Notes: generated by a model from the letters alone, not told the origin. DNA of 64,000 bases from Frankia sp. RB7 (GCA_030403585.1 JAUEPE010000006.1:62001-126000), one strand, 5' to 3'. Counted from the stretch's first letter, positions 8,275 through 17,810 are shown. Numbers and translations are program-made.

Positions 8275-9345
8275 ATGCGCATCGCGCAGGTAGCTCCATT
8301 GACCGAAGCTGTTCCACCCAAGCTGTACGGCGGCACCGAGCGGGTGGTGCATTGGTTGACGGAAGAGTTGGTTGCTCTCGGGCACGACGTCACGCTTTTC
8401 GCCAGCGGCGACTCACAGACATCGGCGAAGCTGGACGCATTATGGCCGCGGGCGCTTCGCCTCGACGGTTCCGTGCGCGATCCCAACGCGCTGCACATGG
8501 TGCTGCTGGAGCGCGTGCGGCGGAAATGTGACGACGAGGAGTTCGACTTTCTCCACTTCCATCTCGACTATTATCCGTGGTCGCTGTTCCACCGGCAGCC
8601 GACGCCATTCCTGACCACGCTGCATGGCCGGCTCGATCTGCCGGAACATCAGCCGGTCTTCAACACCTTCTCCAAAATGCCAGTCGTCTCGATCTCGAAC
8701 GCGCAGCGGCGGCCGGTGCCGCAGGCGAACTGGGTGTCGACGATCTACCACGGCCTGCCGGAAAATCTGCTGACGCCCAAGCCGGCGAAGCAGGAGTACC
8801 TCGCCGTGCTCGGCCGCATCGCGCCGGAGAAGGGCGTCGACCGCGCCATCAAGATCGCGATGCATTGCGGCATTCCGCTGAAGGTCGCGGCCAAGGTCGA
8901 TCGCGCTGACCAGGACTATTACGACGAGCTGATCAAGCCGATGATCGTGGACAATCCGCTGGTCGATTTCATCGGCGAGATCGGCGATCACGAGAAGTCC
9001 GATTTCCTCAGCGGTGCGCTCGGCCTGCTGTTGCCGATCGACTGGCCGGAGCCGTTTGGTCTCGTGATGATCGAGGCCATGGCGTGCGGCACGCCGGTCG
9101 TCGCCTTCAACCGCGGCTCGGTGCCGGAGATCATCGACGAGGGCCTCACCGGCTTCGTGGTCGAGGACGTCCTCAGCGCCGCCGGCGTCGTCAACCGGCT
9201 CGCGCAACTCGACCGCACCGCCATCCGCAAGCAGTTCGAAAAGCGCTTTACGGCACGGCGAATGGCGCTGGACTATCTCGCGGCGTATCGCAGCCTGACT
9301 GAGGCACAGGCGCCGCGGATCAAGCTGGTGAGCAGCGCGGAGTAG
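8275..9345 (+). CDS. Glycosyltransferase family 4
   Basis: 356 residues with the two-Rossmann GT-B architecture. The N-terminal half contains PPKLYGGTERVVHWLTEEL; the C-terminal half contains LGRIAPEKGVDRAI and the donor-binding signature EPFGLVMIEAMACGTPVVAF. Enzymes of this family transfer a sugar from a nucleotide donor with retention; the acceptor is unknown. The start ATG has AGGAGAAGG upstream. The EcfG promoter at 8178 suggests induction in stress or stationary phase. Confidence 0.9.
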   Translation: MRIAQVAPLTEAVPPKLYGGTERVVHWLTEELVALGHDVTLFASGDSQTSAKLDALWPRALRLDGSVRDPNALHMVLLERVRRKCDDEEFDFLHFHLDYYPWSLFHRQPTPFLTTLHGRLDLPEHQPVFNTFSKMPVVSISNAQRRPVPQANWVSTIYHGLPENLLTPKPAKQEYLAVLGRIAPEKGVDRAIKIAMHCGIPLKVAAKVDRADQDYYDELIKPMIVDNPLVDFIGEIGDHEKSDFLSGALGLLLPIDWPEPFGLVMIEAMACGTPVVAFNRGSVPEIIDEGLTGFVVEDVLSAAGVVNRLAQLDRTAIRKQFEKRFTARRMALDYLAAYRSLTEAQAPRIKLVSSAE

Positions 9346-9362
9346 CGGACCAAAATCTCAGC

Positions 9363-9401
9363 TGTCGTCCCGGACAAGCGAAGCGCAGATCCGGGACGAC
9401 A
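9363..9401. repeat. Short inverted repeat (TGTCGTCCCGGA type)
   Basis: Arms TGTCGTCCCGGA (9363-9374) and TCCGGGACGACA (9390-9401) are perfect complements around a 15-base loop. It lies between the convergent glycosyltransferase and alkylsulfatase genes. It looks like one of the dispersed Bradyrhizobium palindromes and may serve as a two-way terminator. Confidence 0.65.
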
Positions 9402-9443
9402 CTGAGTTTGTTGCGCTTTTAACGCGCCACGACCACGACTTCC

Positions 9444-11375
9444 CTAAACCACCACCGCCCGCTTCGGCTCCACAATCTCGAACATCCGCGGGAATTCGTC
9501 CATCAGGCCCATCAGCTCGGCGAGCTTCATCGGATTGCCTGACAGCTTGACCTTGCCGGCAGCGACGGCCTCCGGAAAGCTCGTCAGCTTCGCGATCACC
9601 TCATCCAGCGTCGCGCGCGCCAGCGTGAAGCTGGCATCGGCGTTCTCGGCCTGGACGCCTTCCGTATAAGTCAGCGCGCAGTTTTCCAAATTGAGCACGA
9701 AGCTCTCGCCAGTATCCGAGAAATTCCAGTTCAGCACGATGTGCTTTCCTTCCGCCTTCGGGCCGGTGAGGCGGATGCCGAGCACGTCCCAGAGCTGCTC
9801 AGTACGCAATGCCGCCAGCGTCTCGCGCGGCATCGGTGGGCGCGGCGGCGTCTTCGGCATGCCCTGGCGCAATTCCTGCGCGCCGAACAGATAGGCGTTG
9901 CGCCAGGTCGAGCTCTCGGCGGCATAGCCGAGCTGCTCCAGCGTATCCGCCAGCAACGCCCGCGCCGCTGCATGATCCGGCTCGGCGAAGACGAGATGGC
10001 CGAGCGCCTGCGCCACGAAGCGGAATTCCCCCTTGTCAAAATCGGCACGCGCGCGAGAGAGGATCACGTCGGCGCCGCCCATGTACTCGACATACTTCTT
10101 GCCCGATTCCACCGGCGGCAGCGGATCGAGATTGACCGGATTGGCATCGTACCAGCCGAGATACTTTTGGTAGATCGCCTTCACGTTATGGCGAATATGG
10201 CCGTAGTAGCCGCGGCCGTGCCAGGCGCCCTCCAGGCTCTTCGGCAGCTGGATCGTCTCGGCGATCTCGGCCGCGTTCAGCCCGTGATTCATCAGGCGGA
10301 TGGTCTGGTCATGCGCGAATTTGTAGAGATCGCGCTGCTCGCGGATCATGGTGTCGATGCGCTCGCGGCCCCACACCGGCCAGTGATGCTGGCCGCACAT
10401 CGCCTCCGCCGTGCCGCCCCATAGATGCAGCGCCTCGTTGAGGTATTTCGACCAGGCCAGCGCATCGCGCACGTCGGCGCCGCGGAACGGCAGCAGATTG
10501 TGGAAATTATGCGTGCAATTCTCGGCGAGGTTCAGCAGCTTGTAGCGCGGCAGGAAGAAGTGCATCTCCGCCGGCGCTTCGCTATTCGGCGCCATCTGGA
10601 ATTCGAATTCGACGCCGTCGATCACGCGCCTGTCTCCGGTCGCCATGATCAGATCGGTCGGGCGCAATAGTGCAACCGATCCCGCCGCCATCGACTTGCC
10701 GAGGCCGCAATCGACCTGCCCTCGTGCTCCCTTGGCGAGGAACGGGCCGAATTGGTACTGCGCCCGGCGCAGCATCGCCGGACCCGCGATAATGTTCTCG
10801 GAGACGGCGTGCTCCATGAACAGATTTGGCGCGATGATCGGAACCCGGCCGGTCGCCAGCGCATCCTCCTCCAGCACGCCGCGCGCGCCACCCCAATGGT
10901 CGGTATGCGTGTGGGTGAAGATCACGGCCGCAACAGGCTTTTGGCCGCGGTGCTTGTAATAGAGATCAAGCGCGGCGCGCGCGCCCTCGATCGAGGTCAG
11001 CGTATCGACCACGATGACGCCGCTGTCGCCCTCGATCAACGTCATGTTGGCGATGTCGAGCCCGCGCACCTGGTAGACGCCGGGCACGACCTCGAACAGA
11101 CCGTGCTGCATGTTGAGCCGCGACTGCCGCCACAGGCTGGGATTGACCGTCGGCGGCGCCTTCTCGTCGGACAGAAAGCCATAAGGCTCGAGGCTCCAGA
11201 CCGTCCGCCCCTGCGGGTTCGCAATCTTCGCGTGTTCGATGGTGCCGAGGAAGCCGCGCGCAGCGTCGTCGAAATCCCGCGTGTCGGAAAACGGCAGCGC
11301 GTTCAGCATCGCCTCTTGCTGCGCAATGACGGACGGCGTTGCGTCCTTCGGCTCATTGCTGGAAATCTCGGTCAT
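9444..11375 (-). CDS. Alkylsulfatase, SdsA1/BDS1-type metallo-beta-lactamase-fold
   Basis: 643 residues in three parts. A metallo-beta-lactamase domain (about 95-330) carries the zinc motif THTHTDHWGG. An alkylsulfatase dimerisation domain (about 370-510) contains HGRGYYGHIRHNVKAIYQKYLGW split over its length. An SCP2-like C-terminal domain ends in MDEFPRMFEIVEPK. This is the full layout of SdsA1/BDS1, which hydrolyse primary alkyl sulfates such as SDS, freeing sulfate and an alcohol. No clear signal peptide is seen, unlike the secreted Pseudomonas enzyme, so it may act inside the cell. A short palindrome lies just upstream. Confidence 0.9.
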   Translation of the reverse strand: MTEISSNEPKDATPSVIAQQEAMLNALPFSDTRDFDDAARGFLGTIEHAKIANPQGRTVWSLEPYGFLSDEKAPPTVNPSLWRQSRLNMQHGLFEVVPGVYQVRGLDIANMTLIEGDSGVIVVDTLTSIEGARAALDLYYKHRGQKPVAAVIFTHTHTDHWGGARGVLEEDALATGRVPIIAPNLFMEHAVSENIIAGPAMLRRAQYQFGPFLAKGARGQVDCGLGKSMAAGSVALLRPTDLIMATGDRRVIDGVEFEFQMAPNSEAPAEMHFFLPRYKLLNLAENCTHNFHNLLPFRGADVRDALAWSKYLNEALHLWGGTAEAMCGQHHWPVWGRERIDTMIREQRDLYKFAHDQTIRLMNHGLNAAEIAETIQLPKSLEGAWHGRGYYGHIRHNVKAIYQKYLGWYDANPVNLDPLPPVESGKKYVEYMGGADVILSRARADFDKGEFRFVAQALGHLVFAEPDHAAARALLADTLEQLGYAAESSTWRNAYLFGAQELRQGMPKTPPRPPMPRETLAALRTEQLWDVLGIRLTGPKAEGKHIVLNWNFSDTGESFVLNLENCALTYTEGVQAENADASFTLARATLDEVIAKLTSFPEAVAAGKVKLSGNPMKLAELMGLMDEFPRMFEIVEPKRAVVV

Positions 11376-11414
11376 AAGGCTCCTCCCCGGCTCGTCTTGT
11401 TTGGGGAGCCATCT

Positions 11415-11435
11415 AACCGCATCTCGATTGCGGTT
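11415..11435. promoter_or_regulatory. Inverted repeat upstream of the alkylsulfatase gene
   Basis: AACCGCA and TGCGGTT flank a 7-base spacer, between the end of the diguanylate cyclase gene (11447) and the start of the alkylsulfatase gene (11375). It could be an operator for the sulfatase or a weak terminator; it lacks a T-run. Confidence 0.35.
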
Positions 11436-11446
11436 CCAACCGCTCC

Positions 11447-12604
11447 TTACGCAGCCAGCCCATCGGCGGTCGCCCCGCCAGCCGAGGTCGCGTCCGGCAT
11501 GCGGAGCTGCCGCGCCAGCACGTAGCCCCCGCGGCTTTCCTTGGCCCGGTAGAGCGCCCTGTCGGAGCGCGACAACAGCGCCTCCGCGGTTCGGCCGTCA
11601 TCCGGCGCGACGGCGACGCCGACGCTCACGCCGAGCTCTATGATCTGTCCATCGACGTCATAGGGCGCACTGATCGACTGCACGATGCGCTGGGCCATCG
11701 CTTCCGCGTCAACCGCGGCGCCTTGGACCAGGATGAATTCGTCGCCGCCGAAGCGCACGACGAGGTCGTCGGCTGCAGTGATCGCCTGGAGCCGCCCGGC
11801 GACCTGCTTCAGCAGCGCATCGCCGACGGGATGACCGAAGCGGTCGTTCGCTTCCTTGAAGCGGTCGAGATCGAGCGTATGGACGGCAATCGTCCCCTCT
11901 GCGAGCATGGCGGGCAAATCCATTGCCAGCACCGACCGATTGGCCACGCCCGTCATCGGGTCGATGCGCGAGAGCTGCTCGAACTGCCGCTTGAGCGTGA
12001 TCTGGTTGATCGAGGCGTTGAAGCTCAGTCGCACCATCTCGAAGCTCGCGACCACATACATCAGGATCAGAAGCCCGAGCCCGACATGGCGCAGATCGGG
12101 CTGCATGAAAGTCACGATCGCGGCGGGCGCGGCGATGGCGATCAGATCGAGCAGCGCCGCGACGGGGCGCAGTGCCAGCCGCGCCACCACGCCGGCGCCA
12201 AAGCCGAAGCCGATGCCGATCGCCATCACGCAGCAGAGCGCATCGCCCAGCACGATGCTGCGCGCGGCAAACAGGCCGAGGATGAGGGCCGTCACGATGG
12301 TACCGGCCACATAGCGCCGCTCCCAGCGCGCGCCTTCGGCCCGACCGAGCTGCGGCAGGCGCGCGAGGCGGCGGCGGAATGCGAAAATCTCGAACAGGCG
12401 GACGATGGCCACCACGATTCCAGCGACCGTCAGGGCCGCCGTCACCACATCGCCGGTCTCGTAGGTGGTAATGGCGCCGACCATCGCCAGGCAGGCGGCA
12501 GCAAGAATGTTGGGCATCGTCGTGCCGTGAAGGCCCGTGATGACTTCCCCATAGACGGCGTCGGAAATCGACGCCCGTCCGGATTCCATTCGGTCGAAAA
12601 ACAT
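11447..12604 (-). CDS. Membrane-bound diguanylate cyclase (GGDEF)
   Basis: About 385 residues. The N-terminal part has five to six membrane helices (roughly 25-190) with no recognisable sensor domain. The GGDEF domain begins at LSRIDPMTGVANRSVLAMDL. The active-site signature FGGDEF is intact, along with LDLDRFKEANDRFGHPVGD, so synthesis of cyclic di-GMP from GTP is expected. No obvious RxxD inhibition site stands out and there is no EAL domain. I chose ATG 12604 with GGGGTGG upstream; a GTG at 12616 is also in frame. Confidence 0.88.
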   Translation of the reverse strand: MFFDRMESGRASISDAVYGEVITGLHGTTMPNILAAACLAMVGAITTYETGDVVTAALTVAGIVVAIVRLFEIFAFRRRLARLPQLGRAEGARWERRYVAGTIVTALILGLFAARSIVLGDALCCVMAIGIGFGFGAGVVARLALRPVAALLDLIAIAAPAAIVTFMQPDLRHVGLGLLILMYVVASFEMVRLSFNASINQITLKRQFEQLSRIDPMTGVANRSVLAMDLPAMLAEGTIAVHTLDLDRFKEANDRFGHPVGDALLKQVAGRLQAITAADDLVVRFGGDEFILVQGAAVDAEAMAQRIVQSISAPYDVDGQIIELGVSVGVAVAPDDGRTAEALLSRSDRALYRAKESRGGYVLARQLRMPDATSAGGATADGLAA

Positions 12605-12726
12605 GCCAGCACCCACCCCGCTGGCACGGTCTTAACGCAGACCCGTAAAAATGGGCTCCCAGCGCCGCAATGGCATTTGAACGTGCGGGTTTACCGTGCG
12701 TTAGCCATGTCCCACCCGAACGTGGG

Positions 12727-14775
12727 CTAGTGCATCCCCAGCACCCGCGGCAGCCACAGCGTCAGATCGGGCCAATAGGTCACGATGACGAGGAAGCCGA
12801 GCATGGTGAGCAGCCACGGCATCACCGCGCCTGCCAAATCTGTGATCCGCATTCGCGCTATCATCGATGCGACGTAGAGGTTCAAGCCGACAGGCGGATG
12901 GCAGAGGCCGACCTCCATGTTGACGTCCATGACGATGCCGAAATGGACGAGGTCGATGCCGAGCTTCTTGGCCGCCGGCGCCAGGATCGGCGCCATGATC
13001 AGGATGATCGAGTTCGGCTCCATGAAATTGCCGGCGAGCAGCAGCAGCACATTGACGACCAGCAGGAAGCCGACCCAGCCGAGATTCTGCGCCGCGATCC
13101 AGTCCGCAAGAACCGTCGGCAGGTTCTCGTTGGCGAGCACGAAGGAGAACAGCACCGCGTTGGTGACGATGTAAAGCAGCATCGCGCTGGTGTTCGCCGC
13201 GCGCAGCAGCACCCGCGGCACGTCCTTCAGGCCGATCGCCTTGTAGACGAACACCGCAATGATGAAGGAGTAGACCGCGGCCATCGCAGCGGCTTCGGTG
13301 GCAGTGAACAGGCCGCTATAGATGCCGCCGATGATGATGACGACCAGCATCAATCCCCAGATGCTCTCGCGGAAGGCGTGGAGGGTCTCGCCCCAGGTCG
13401 CCTTGGCCATCCGCGGATAGTCGCGCTTGCGCGCGAGCCACCAGGTCACGATGCAGAGCATCGTCGTCAGCAGCATGCCGGGCAACAGGCCGGCGACGAA
13501 CAGCGCCCCGATCGAGGTGTTGGTGGAGACCGCATAGACGATCTTCGGGATCGACGGCAGCATCAGGATGCCGAGCGAGCCCGCAACGGTGATGATGCCG
13601 GCACCGAACCGCATGGGATAGCCGTGGCGGACCATCTCGGGCAGCACGATGGCGCCGATCGCGGCCACCGTCGCCACGCTCGAACCGCACACCAGTGCGA
13701 ACATGGCGCAGGCGACGATGCCGGCAAGCCCCAGGCCGCCATGCCAGTGCCCGATCAGCGAGGTCGCGAAATTGATCATGCGGCGCGCGACGCCGCCATG
13801 GGTCAGGAAATTGCCGGCGAGGATGAAGAACGGGATCGCCATGATCTCGAAACCCTCGATGCCCGTGAAGAGCTTCATCGAGACCGCTTCGATCGGCACC
13901 GTGGTCAGCGTGAACAGGAACGTCATCACGGTGAGGCCGAGCGCGATCGAGACCGGGATGCCGGTCAGCATCAGCGCGATCAGCAGCGCGAACACGGTGA
14001 AGGCACGCAGCCAATGCGGCAGCACGATCACGCCAAACTTCTCGGCGAGACACATCGCAAAGATCAAAATCGGCGCCAGGATCAGGATCACGCCGAGCGG
14101 CGAAACTTTTCGCGCGGCAGCTCTGGTTGCGGCGCCCGCAGGCTGGGGGTGCAGCGCGGGCGAGATATCAGCCTCCACGCCCTCGACACGGGTCTCGTCA
14201 TGATGCGGCAGCTCGCCGGTCCAGTAATAGAACCAGGAGACCTGGAGGAAGCGGAAGCACATCAATCCGGAGCCGAGCGGGATCGCCAGATAGATGAACC
14301 ACATCGGCGCTTCGAGATCGTTGGACTGCTGGCCGGTCTTGAACATCTCGGCGACGAACGAGGCGCCGAACGCCGCGATCATGCCGGTGAACAGGGCGCC
14401 GCAGAGCAGCGAGAACAGGATGACATGCTTGCGCGAATGTTCGGGCAGGCGGTTGACGAGCAGATCGACGCCGACATGGATGCCGGTGCGCACGCCATAG
14501 GCCGCGCCGAACTTCGCCATCCAGATGAACATGTAGATGCAGAGTTCCTGCGCCCAGGACAGATCCAGCTCGGACAGGAAGGTGAACACCGACATCGACA
14601 GCGAGGCGAGCCAGGTCATCCCGTGCGCGGCGGCCCATCGCGAGAACACGATCGATTCGCCCGCACCGTAACGGTGCACCACCGCGATGAAGATCAGGCC
14701 GGTTGCGGCCGCAATGAGCGTCGCGATCAACCATTCTTCGAGATGGTTGAGCCCCTGGTTCAGCACGCGAAGCAA
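12727..14775 (-). CDS. TRAP transporter fused permease DctQM
   Basis: About 682 residues: a four-helix DctQ domain (about 1-185) joined by a hydrophilic linker (HHDETRVEGVEADI) to the large DctM domain with about 12 helices. Landmarks in DctM are IPFFILAGNFLTHGG, CGSSVATVAAIGAIVLPEM and EVGLCHPPVGLNLYV. The pair moves a substrate, usually a carboxylate, using the sodium gradient. The start is set at TTG 14775 because AGGGGGA lies seven bases upstream. The in-frame codon at 14820 would place a 13-bp hairpin inside the coding start. DctP is the gene upstream. Confidence 0.87.
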   Translation of the reverse strand: MLRVLNQGLNHLEEWLIATLIAAATGLIFIAVVHRYGAGESIVFSRWAAAHGMTWLASLSMSVFTFLSELDLSWAQELCIYMFIWMAKFGAAYGVRTGIHVGVDLLVNRLPEHSRKHVILFSLLCGALFTGMIAAFGASFVAEMFKTGQQSNDLEAPMWFIYLAIPLGSGLMCFRFLQVSWFYYWTGELPHHDETRVEGVEADISPALHPQPAGAATRAAARKVSPLGVILILAPILIFAMCLAEKFGVIVLPHWLRAFTVFALLIALMLTGIPVSIALGLTVMTFLFTLTTVPIEAVSMKLFTGIEGFEIMAIPFFILAGNFLTHGGVARRMINFATSLIGHWHGGLGLAGIVACAMFALVCGSSVATVAAIGAIVLPEMVRHGYPMRFGAGIITVAGSLGILMLPSIPKIVYAVSTNTSIGALFVAGLLPGMLLTTMLCIVTWWLARKRDYPRMAKATWGETLHAFRESIWGLMLVVIIIGGIYSGLFTATEAAAMAAVYSFIIAVFVYKAIGLKDVPRVLLRAANTSAMLLYIVTNAVLFSFVLANENLPTVLADWIAAQNLGWVGFLLVVNVLLLLAGNFMEPNSIILIMAPILAPAAKKLGIDLVHFGIVMDVNMEVGLCHPPVGLNLYVASMIARMRITDLAGAVMPWLLTMLGFLVIVTYWPDLTLWLPRVLGMH

Positions 14776-14800
14776 ATCAAAGTCCCCCTGTCGATACGAA

Positions 14801-14830
14801 ACGGTCGGGAGTGCACACACTCCCGACCGT
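14801..14830 (-). promoter_or_regulatory. Hairpin between dctP and dctQM
   Basis: ACGGTCGGGAGTG (14801-14813) and CACTCCCGACCGT (14818-14830) form a perfect 13-bp stem with a 4-base loop, 25 bases after the dctP stop. There is no T-run. A hairpin here commonly protects or attenuates the message so that the binding protein is made in excess over the permease. Confidence 0.6.
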
Positions 14831-14855
14831 TGGTATTGCCCTCACGGAAAACGCG

Positions 14856-15869
14856 TCAGTTCATCTTGACGTCGAGTTCCTTGGCGACGAGATCGAGCAC
14901 TTCCTGCCCGACCCGGCCCTTGGCCCATGCATAAGTCGGCCGCATTGCTTCCTGCCATGCCTTTTTGTCGGCGTCGGTCAGATAATGCAGCTGGGTCTTG
15001 CCCGACTTCTTGATCTCGGCCAGCGCGTCCTCGTTTTCCTGGTGCGCGATCTGGTTGGTGTATTCGGTCGCGTCCGCCATCGCCTTCTCGAGCTGGGTGC
15101 GGATATCAGGCGGCAGGCCCGACCAGAACTTCGAGTTGACGATGACGGCGTATTGCAGGTGGGCGTGATAGGACACGGTGATGTCCTTCTGCACCTCGTA
15201 GAACTTCTGCGTCAGATAGTTGGAGGCGGTGTTCTCGCAGCCGTCGACCACGCCGGTCTGGAGCGCCTGGTAGACTTCCGAGAACGCCATGATCTGCGGG
15301 ATCGCGCCGAGGATGCGGAAATACTGGTCGGCGATCTTCGATCCGGAGATGCGGAATTTGAGCCCCTTGAAATCTTCCGGCTTTATCAGCGGACGGCTCG
15401 ACGAAACCATGTGGAAGCCGTTATCCCAATAGGCGAGCCCGGTAATGCCCTTGGCTTCCAGCTTATGGAACAGCCATTTGCCGACCGTGCCCTTCATCGC
15501 GTTGGAATAGGTCGCGTCGTCCTTGAACAGCCAGGGCAGGTCGAGCGCCTCGAATTCCTTGATGCCGAGCGGCGCAAATTTCGCGGTCGAGGGCGCCAGC
15601 ATCTGCACCGAGCCGAGCTGCAGCGCCTCGATCTCCTCCTTGTCCTTGTAGAGCGAGGAGTTCGGATAGACTTCGATCTTGACCTTGCCGTCGGTGTACT
15701 TCTCGGCAAGTTCCTTGAACTTCAGCGCGCCCTTGCCCTTCGGGGTATCGTTGGCGACGACGTGGCTGAACTTGATGATGATCGGACTCTGGGCCTGGGC
15801 CGAGTCCAAAGAAAGGACAGTGGCCAAAGCGAACGCGGCCGCAGCGACCGCAAAGAGCAGTTTGCGCAT
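14856..15869 (-). CDS. dctP: TRAP transporter substrate-binding protein DctP
   Basis: 337 residues with a clear signal peptide (MRKLLFAVAAAAFALATVL, cleaved after SAQA). The DctP-family features are IIIKFSHVVANDTPKGKGA, VKIEVYPNSSLYKDKEEIEAL, LKFRISGSK and EVYQALQTGVVDGCENTASN. Family members bind C4-dicarboxylates or related acids in the periplasm and pass them to DctQM. The arginine in KFRISGSK normally grips the ligand carboxylate. The start ATG has GGGAGG seven bases upstream. A 214-base region upstream should hold the operon promoter. Confidence 0.92.
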   Translation of the reverse strand: MRKLLFAVAAAAFALATVLSLDSAQAQSPIIIKFSHVVANDTPKGKGALKFKELAEKYTDGKVKIEVYPNSSLYKDKEEIEALQLGSVQMLAPSTAKFAPLGIKEFEALDLPWLFKDDATYSNAMKGTVGKWLFHKLEAKGITGLAYWDNGFHMVSSSRPLIKPEDFKGLKFRISGSKIADQYFRILGAIPQIMAFSEVYQALQTGVVDGCENTASNYLTQKFYEVQKDITVSYHAHLQYAVIVNSKFWSGLPPDIRTQLEKAMADATEYTNQIAHQENEDALAEIKKSGKTQLHYLTDADKKAWQEAMRPTYAWAKGRVGQEVLDLVAKELDVKMN

Positions 15870-16083
15870 GAAGGACCTCCCCAACAACCTCGGAAACCGG
15901 GTGCTTTTTTGTTTTACGGTTTCAGTAGTGGCAGCAATCCGTACCCCGAACAACTAGACCTAAGCCCAATTTGCCGCAGCGAAGCTATGCCGCAGGCAAG
16001 CTATCTTGATGGTGGTCGCATACGCAACCCGGCGCCCGCTCCGCCTCTCGGAGCGAGCGCTTATGTCGCATCGCCGAAGGACA

Positions 16084-16854
16084 TTAACCCTTGCGCTGGG
16101 CGACCATGAACAGCCGCCGGAACGGAAACAGCGTCTGCCCCGCGGCGTTCTTCGGGTAGGCCTGCGCGACTCGCATCCCATAAGCTGCTTCGAACGCGGC
16201 CTTCTCGTCGCCCTCGAGCACGTCGAGATAGCGCGTCAGCCAGGTCCCCTTGGTCCATTCCTTCACGGGATTGTCGCCTTCGAGGACCTGGAGATATTCG
16301 GTCTCCCAGATATCGATGTTTTGCGACAGCGGCGCGAGTACGTCGTGATAGAAGGCCGGCCCCTCGACCGGCGGCGGCGTGACGAGGTGCTCGACCTTGG
16401 ACCGCCAGGGCCCGTTCAGCGCGGTCTCGCCGATCAGCACATGGGACGGCGCCAGGAAGTTGCGCGGCATTTGCACTGCAAGCATGCCGCCGGGCGCGAC
16501 CTTCTCCATCACCGAGGGGAACAGTGCCGCATGATTGGGCAGCCAGTGCAGTGCGGCATTGGAATAGACGACATCATATTGCTTGGCGGGACGCCAATGG
16601 CCGAGATCTTCATGTGACCATTCCACGTCCGGCGCGGCTTTGCGCCCCGCGGCAACCATCTCGGCAGACCCCTCGACGCCAGTCACCGCGGCGGACGCCC
16701 AGCGCTCTTTGATCAGTTTGGTGACATTGCCGGCGCCGGCGCCAAGGTCGGCGACCGTGCGCGGGCCGACATCGGGAATCCGCATCAACAGGTCGACGGC
16801 GGGCCGAAGTCGGTGGCCGGAGAATTTCAGATATTGCTGCGGATCCCAGACCAT
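16084..16854 (-). CDS. tam: Trans-aconitate 2-methyltransferase
   Basis: 256 residues, the same length class as E. coli Tam. It begins MVWDPQQYLKFSGHRLRPA, typical of Tam, followed by the SAM-binding motif VADLGAGAGNVTKLI and YDVVYSNAALHWLPNH. The enzyme methylates trans-aconitate, which forms spontaneously from cis-aconitate and inhibits aconitase. It is followed downstream by the TRAP operon but separated from it by 200 bases. It is divergent from the SDR at 17009, and the shared control region contains no clear motif. Confidence 0.9.
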   Translation of the reverse strand: MVWDPQQYLKFSGHRLRPAVDLLMRIPDVGPRTVADLGAGAGNVTKLIKERWASAAVTGVEGSAEMVAAGRKAAPDVEWSHEDLGHWRPAKQYDVVYSNAALHWLPNHAALFPSVMEKVAPGGMLAVQMPRNFLAPSHVLIGETALNGPWRSKVEHLVTPPPVEGPAFYHDVLAPLSQNIDIWETEYLQVLEGDNPVKEWTKGTWLTRYLDVLEGDEKAAFEAAYGMRVAQAYPKNAAGQTLFPFRRLFMVAQRKG

Positions 16855-17008
16855 AGCCTGCGCCTTTTCTTTTTCGTGTTTCCTTCGTTGTCGCCCTTGG
16901 TTACCACTGCTCGTCCCGGTCGGGCAAATCGCCGCACCCGGGACAGGCAGGAAACGAACAGCAAACGAACACCAAAAACCAAAGAAACAATCAAGAGAGC
17001 GTGTGACC

Positions 17009-17752
17009 ATGGACCTCGGGCTAAAATCGAAAACCGCTGTCGTCACCGGAGCAAGCATCGGCATCGGCCGTGCCATCGCCAAGGGCCTGGCGGCCGAAGG
17101 CGTGCGCGTCGTCGGCGTGGCGCGCCGGACCGACCTGCTCGCCGAGCTGGTGAACGACGTCGGCGGTGGCTTCATCACGCCATTCGAGCAGGACGTGATG
17201 GCCAAGGACGCAGCCGAGAAGATTTCGGCCTTCGCGGTGAAGGAGCTCGGCCATGTCGACATCCTCATCAACAATGCCGGCGGCAGCCGCCCCCTCCCCG
17301 TCGATGCGCCCGACAGCAAATGGGACGAGGCGATCGCGCTGAATTTCACCAGCTACCGCCGCATCGCGCATGCGCTGCTGCCGCAGATGATCGAACGCAA
17401 ATGGGGCCGCATCGTCAACATCACCGGCAAGTCCGAGCCGGAAGGCCTCAACGCCGCCTTCGCCGCCAAGGCCGCCGTGCACGCCTGGGCCAAGGGCCTG
17501 TCGCGTGAGATCGGCGAGCACGGCATCACCATCAACTGTATTCCGCCGGGCCGCATCATGAGCGAGCAGATCCGCCGCAACTATGCGCCGGATTATCGCG
17601 AGCGTTTTGCCGAGGAAGAGATTCCGGTCGGCTATTGGGGCGAGCCGGAAGACCTCGCGGCGCTCGCGGTGTTCCTGGCCTCGCCGGTGGCGCGCTACAT
17701 CACGGGAACGGTGATCCCGGTGGATGGCGGATTGAGAAGGTATCAGTTCTGA
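17009..17752 (+). CDS. SDR-family oxidoreductase lacking the catalytic tyrosine
   Basis: 247 residues with the nucleotide-binding motif TGASIGIGRAIAKGL and NNAGG, so the Rossmann fold is intact. The catalytic YxxxK is not: the region reads LNAAFAAKAAVHAW, where lysine is kept but the tyrosine position is Ala or Phe. The serine strand reads NITGKSEPEG. A subgroup of SDR proteins shares this pattern; their chemistry is uncertain. The C-terminal VIPVDGGLRRYQF is normal. The start ATG follows a purine-rich stretch. Confidence 0.87.
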   Translation: MDLGLKSKTAVVTGASIGIGRAIAKGLAAEGVRVVGVARRTDLLAELVNDVGGGFITPFEQDVMAKDAAEKISAFAVKELGHVDILINNAGGSRPLPVDAPDSKWDEAIALNFTSYRRIAHALLPQMIERKWGRIVNITGKSEPEGLNAAFAAKAAVHAWAKGLSREIGEHGITINCIPPGRIMSEQIRRNYAPDYRERFAEEEIPVGYWGEPEDLAALAVFLASPVARYITGTVIPVDGGLRRYQF

Positions 17753-17810
17753 CATTTCGTCATCGGCGCGCATACCCTGCGCCCCGAACAATCCCTCGCG
17801 GCATCCGCAT

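Noticed and set aside
11415..11437. GGAAC...GTT pair upstream of the alkylsulfatase gene as an EcfG promoter
   Set aside because: Only 15 bases separate GGAAC from GTT; the EcfG pattern needs 17-18. The match is explained by the local inverted repeat.
12618..12635. TGGCAC near 12620 as a sigma-54 promoter
   Set aside because: The -12 GC element is absent at the required distance.
12670..14934. Open frame of 754 codons on the plus strand
   Set aside because: It is antisense to the TRAP permease. The translation is dominated by His, Arg, Asp and Gln with no domain character.
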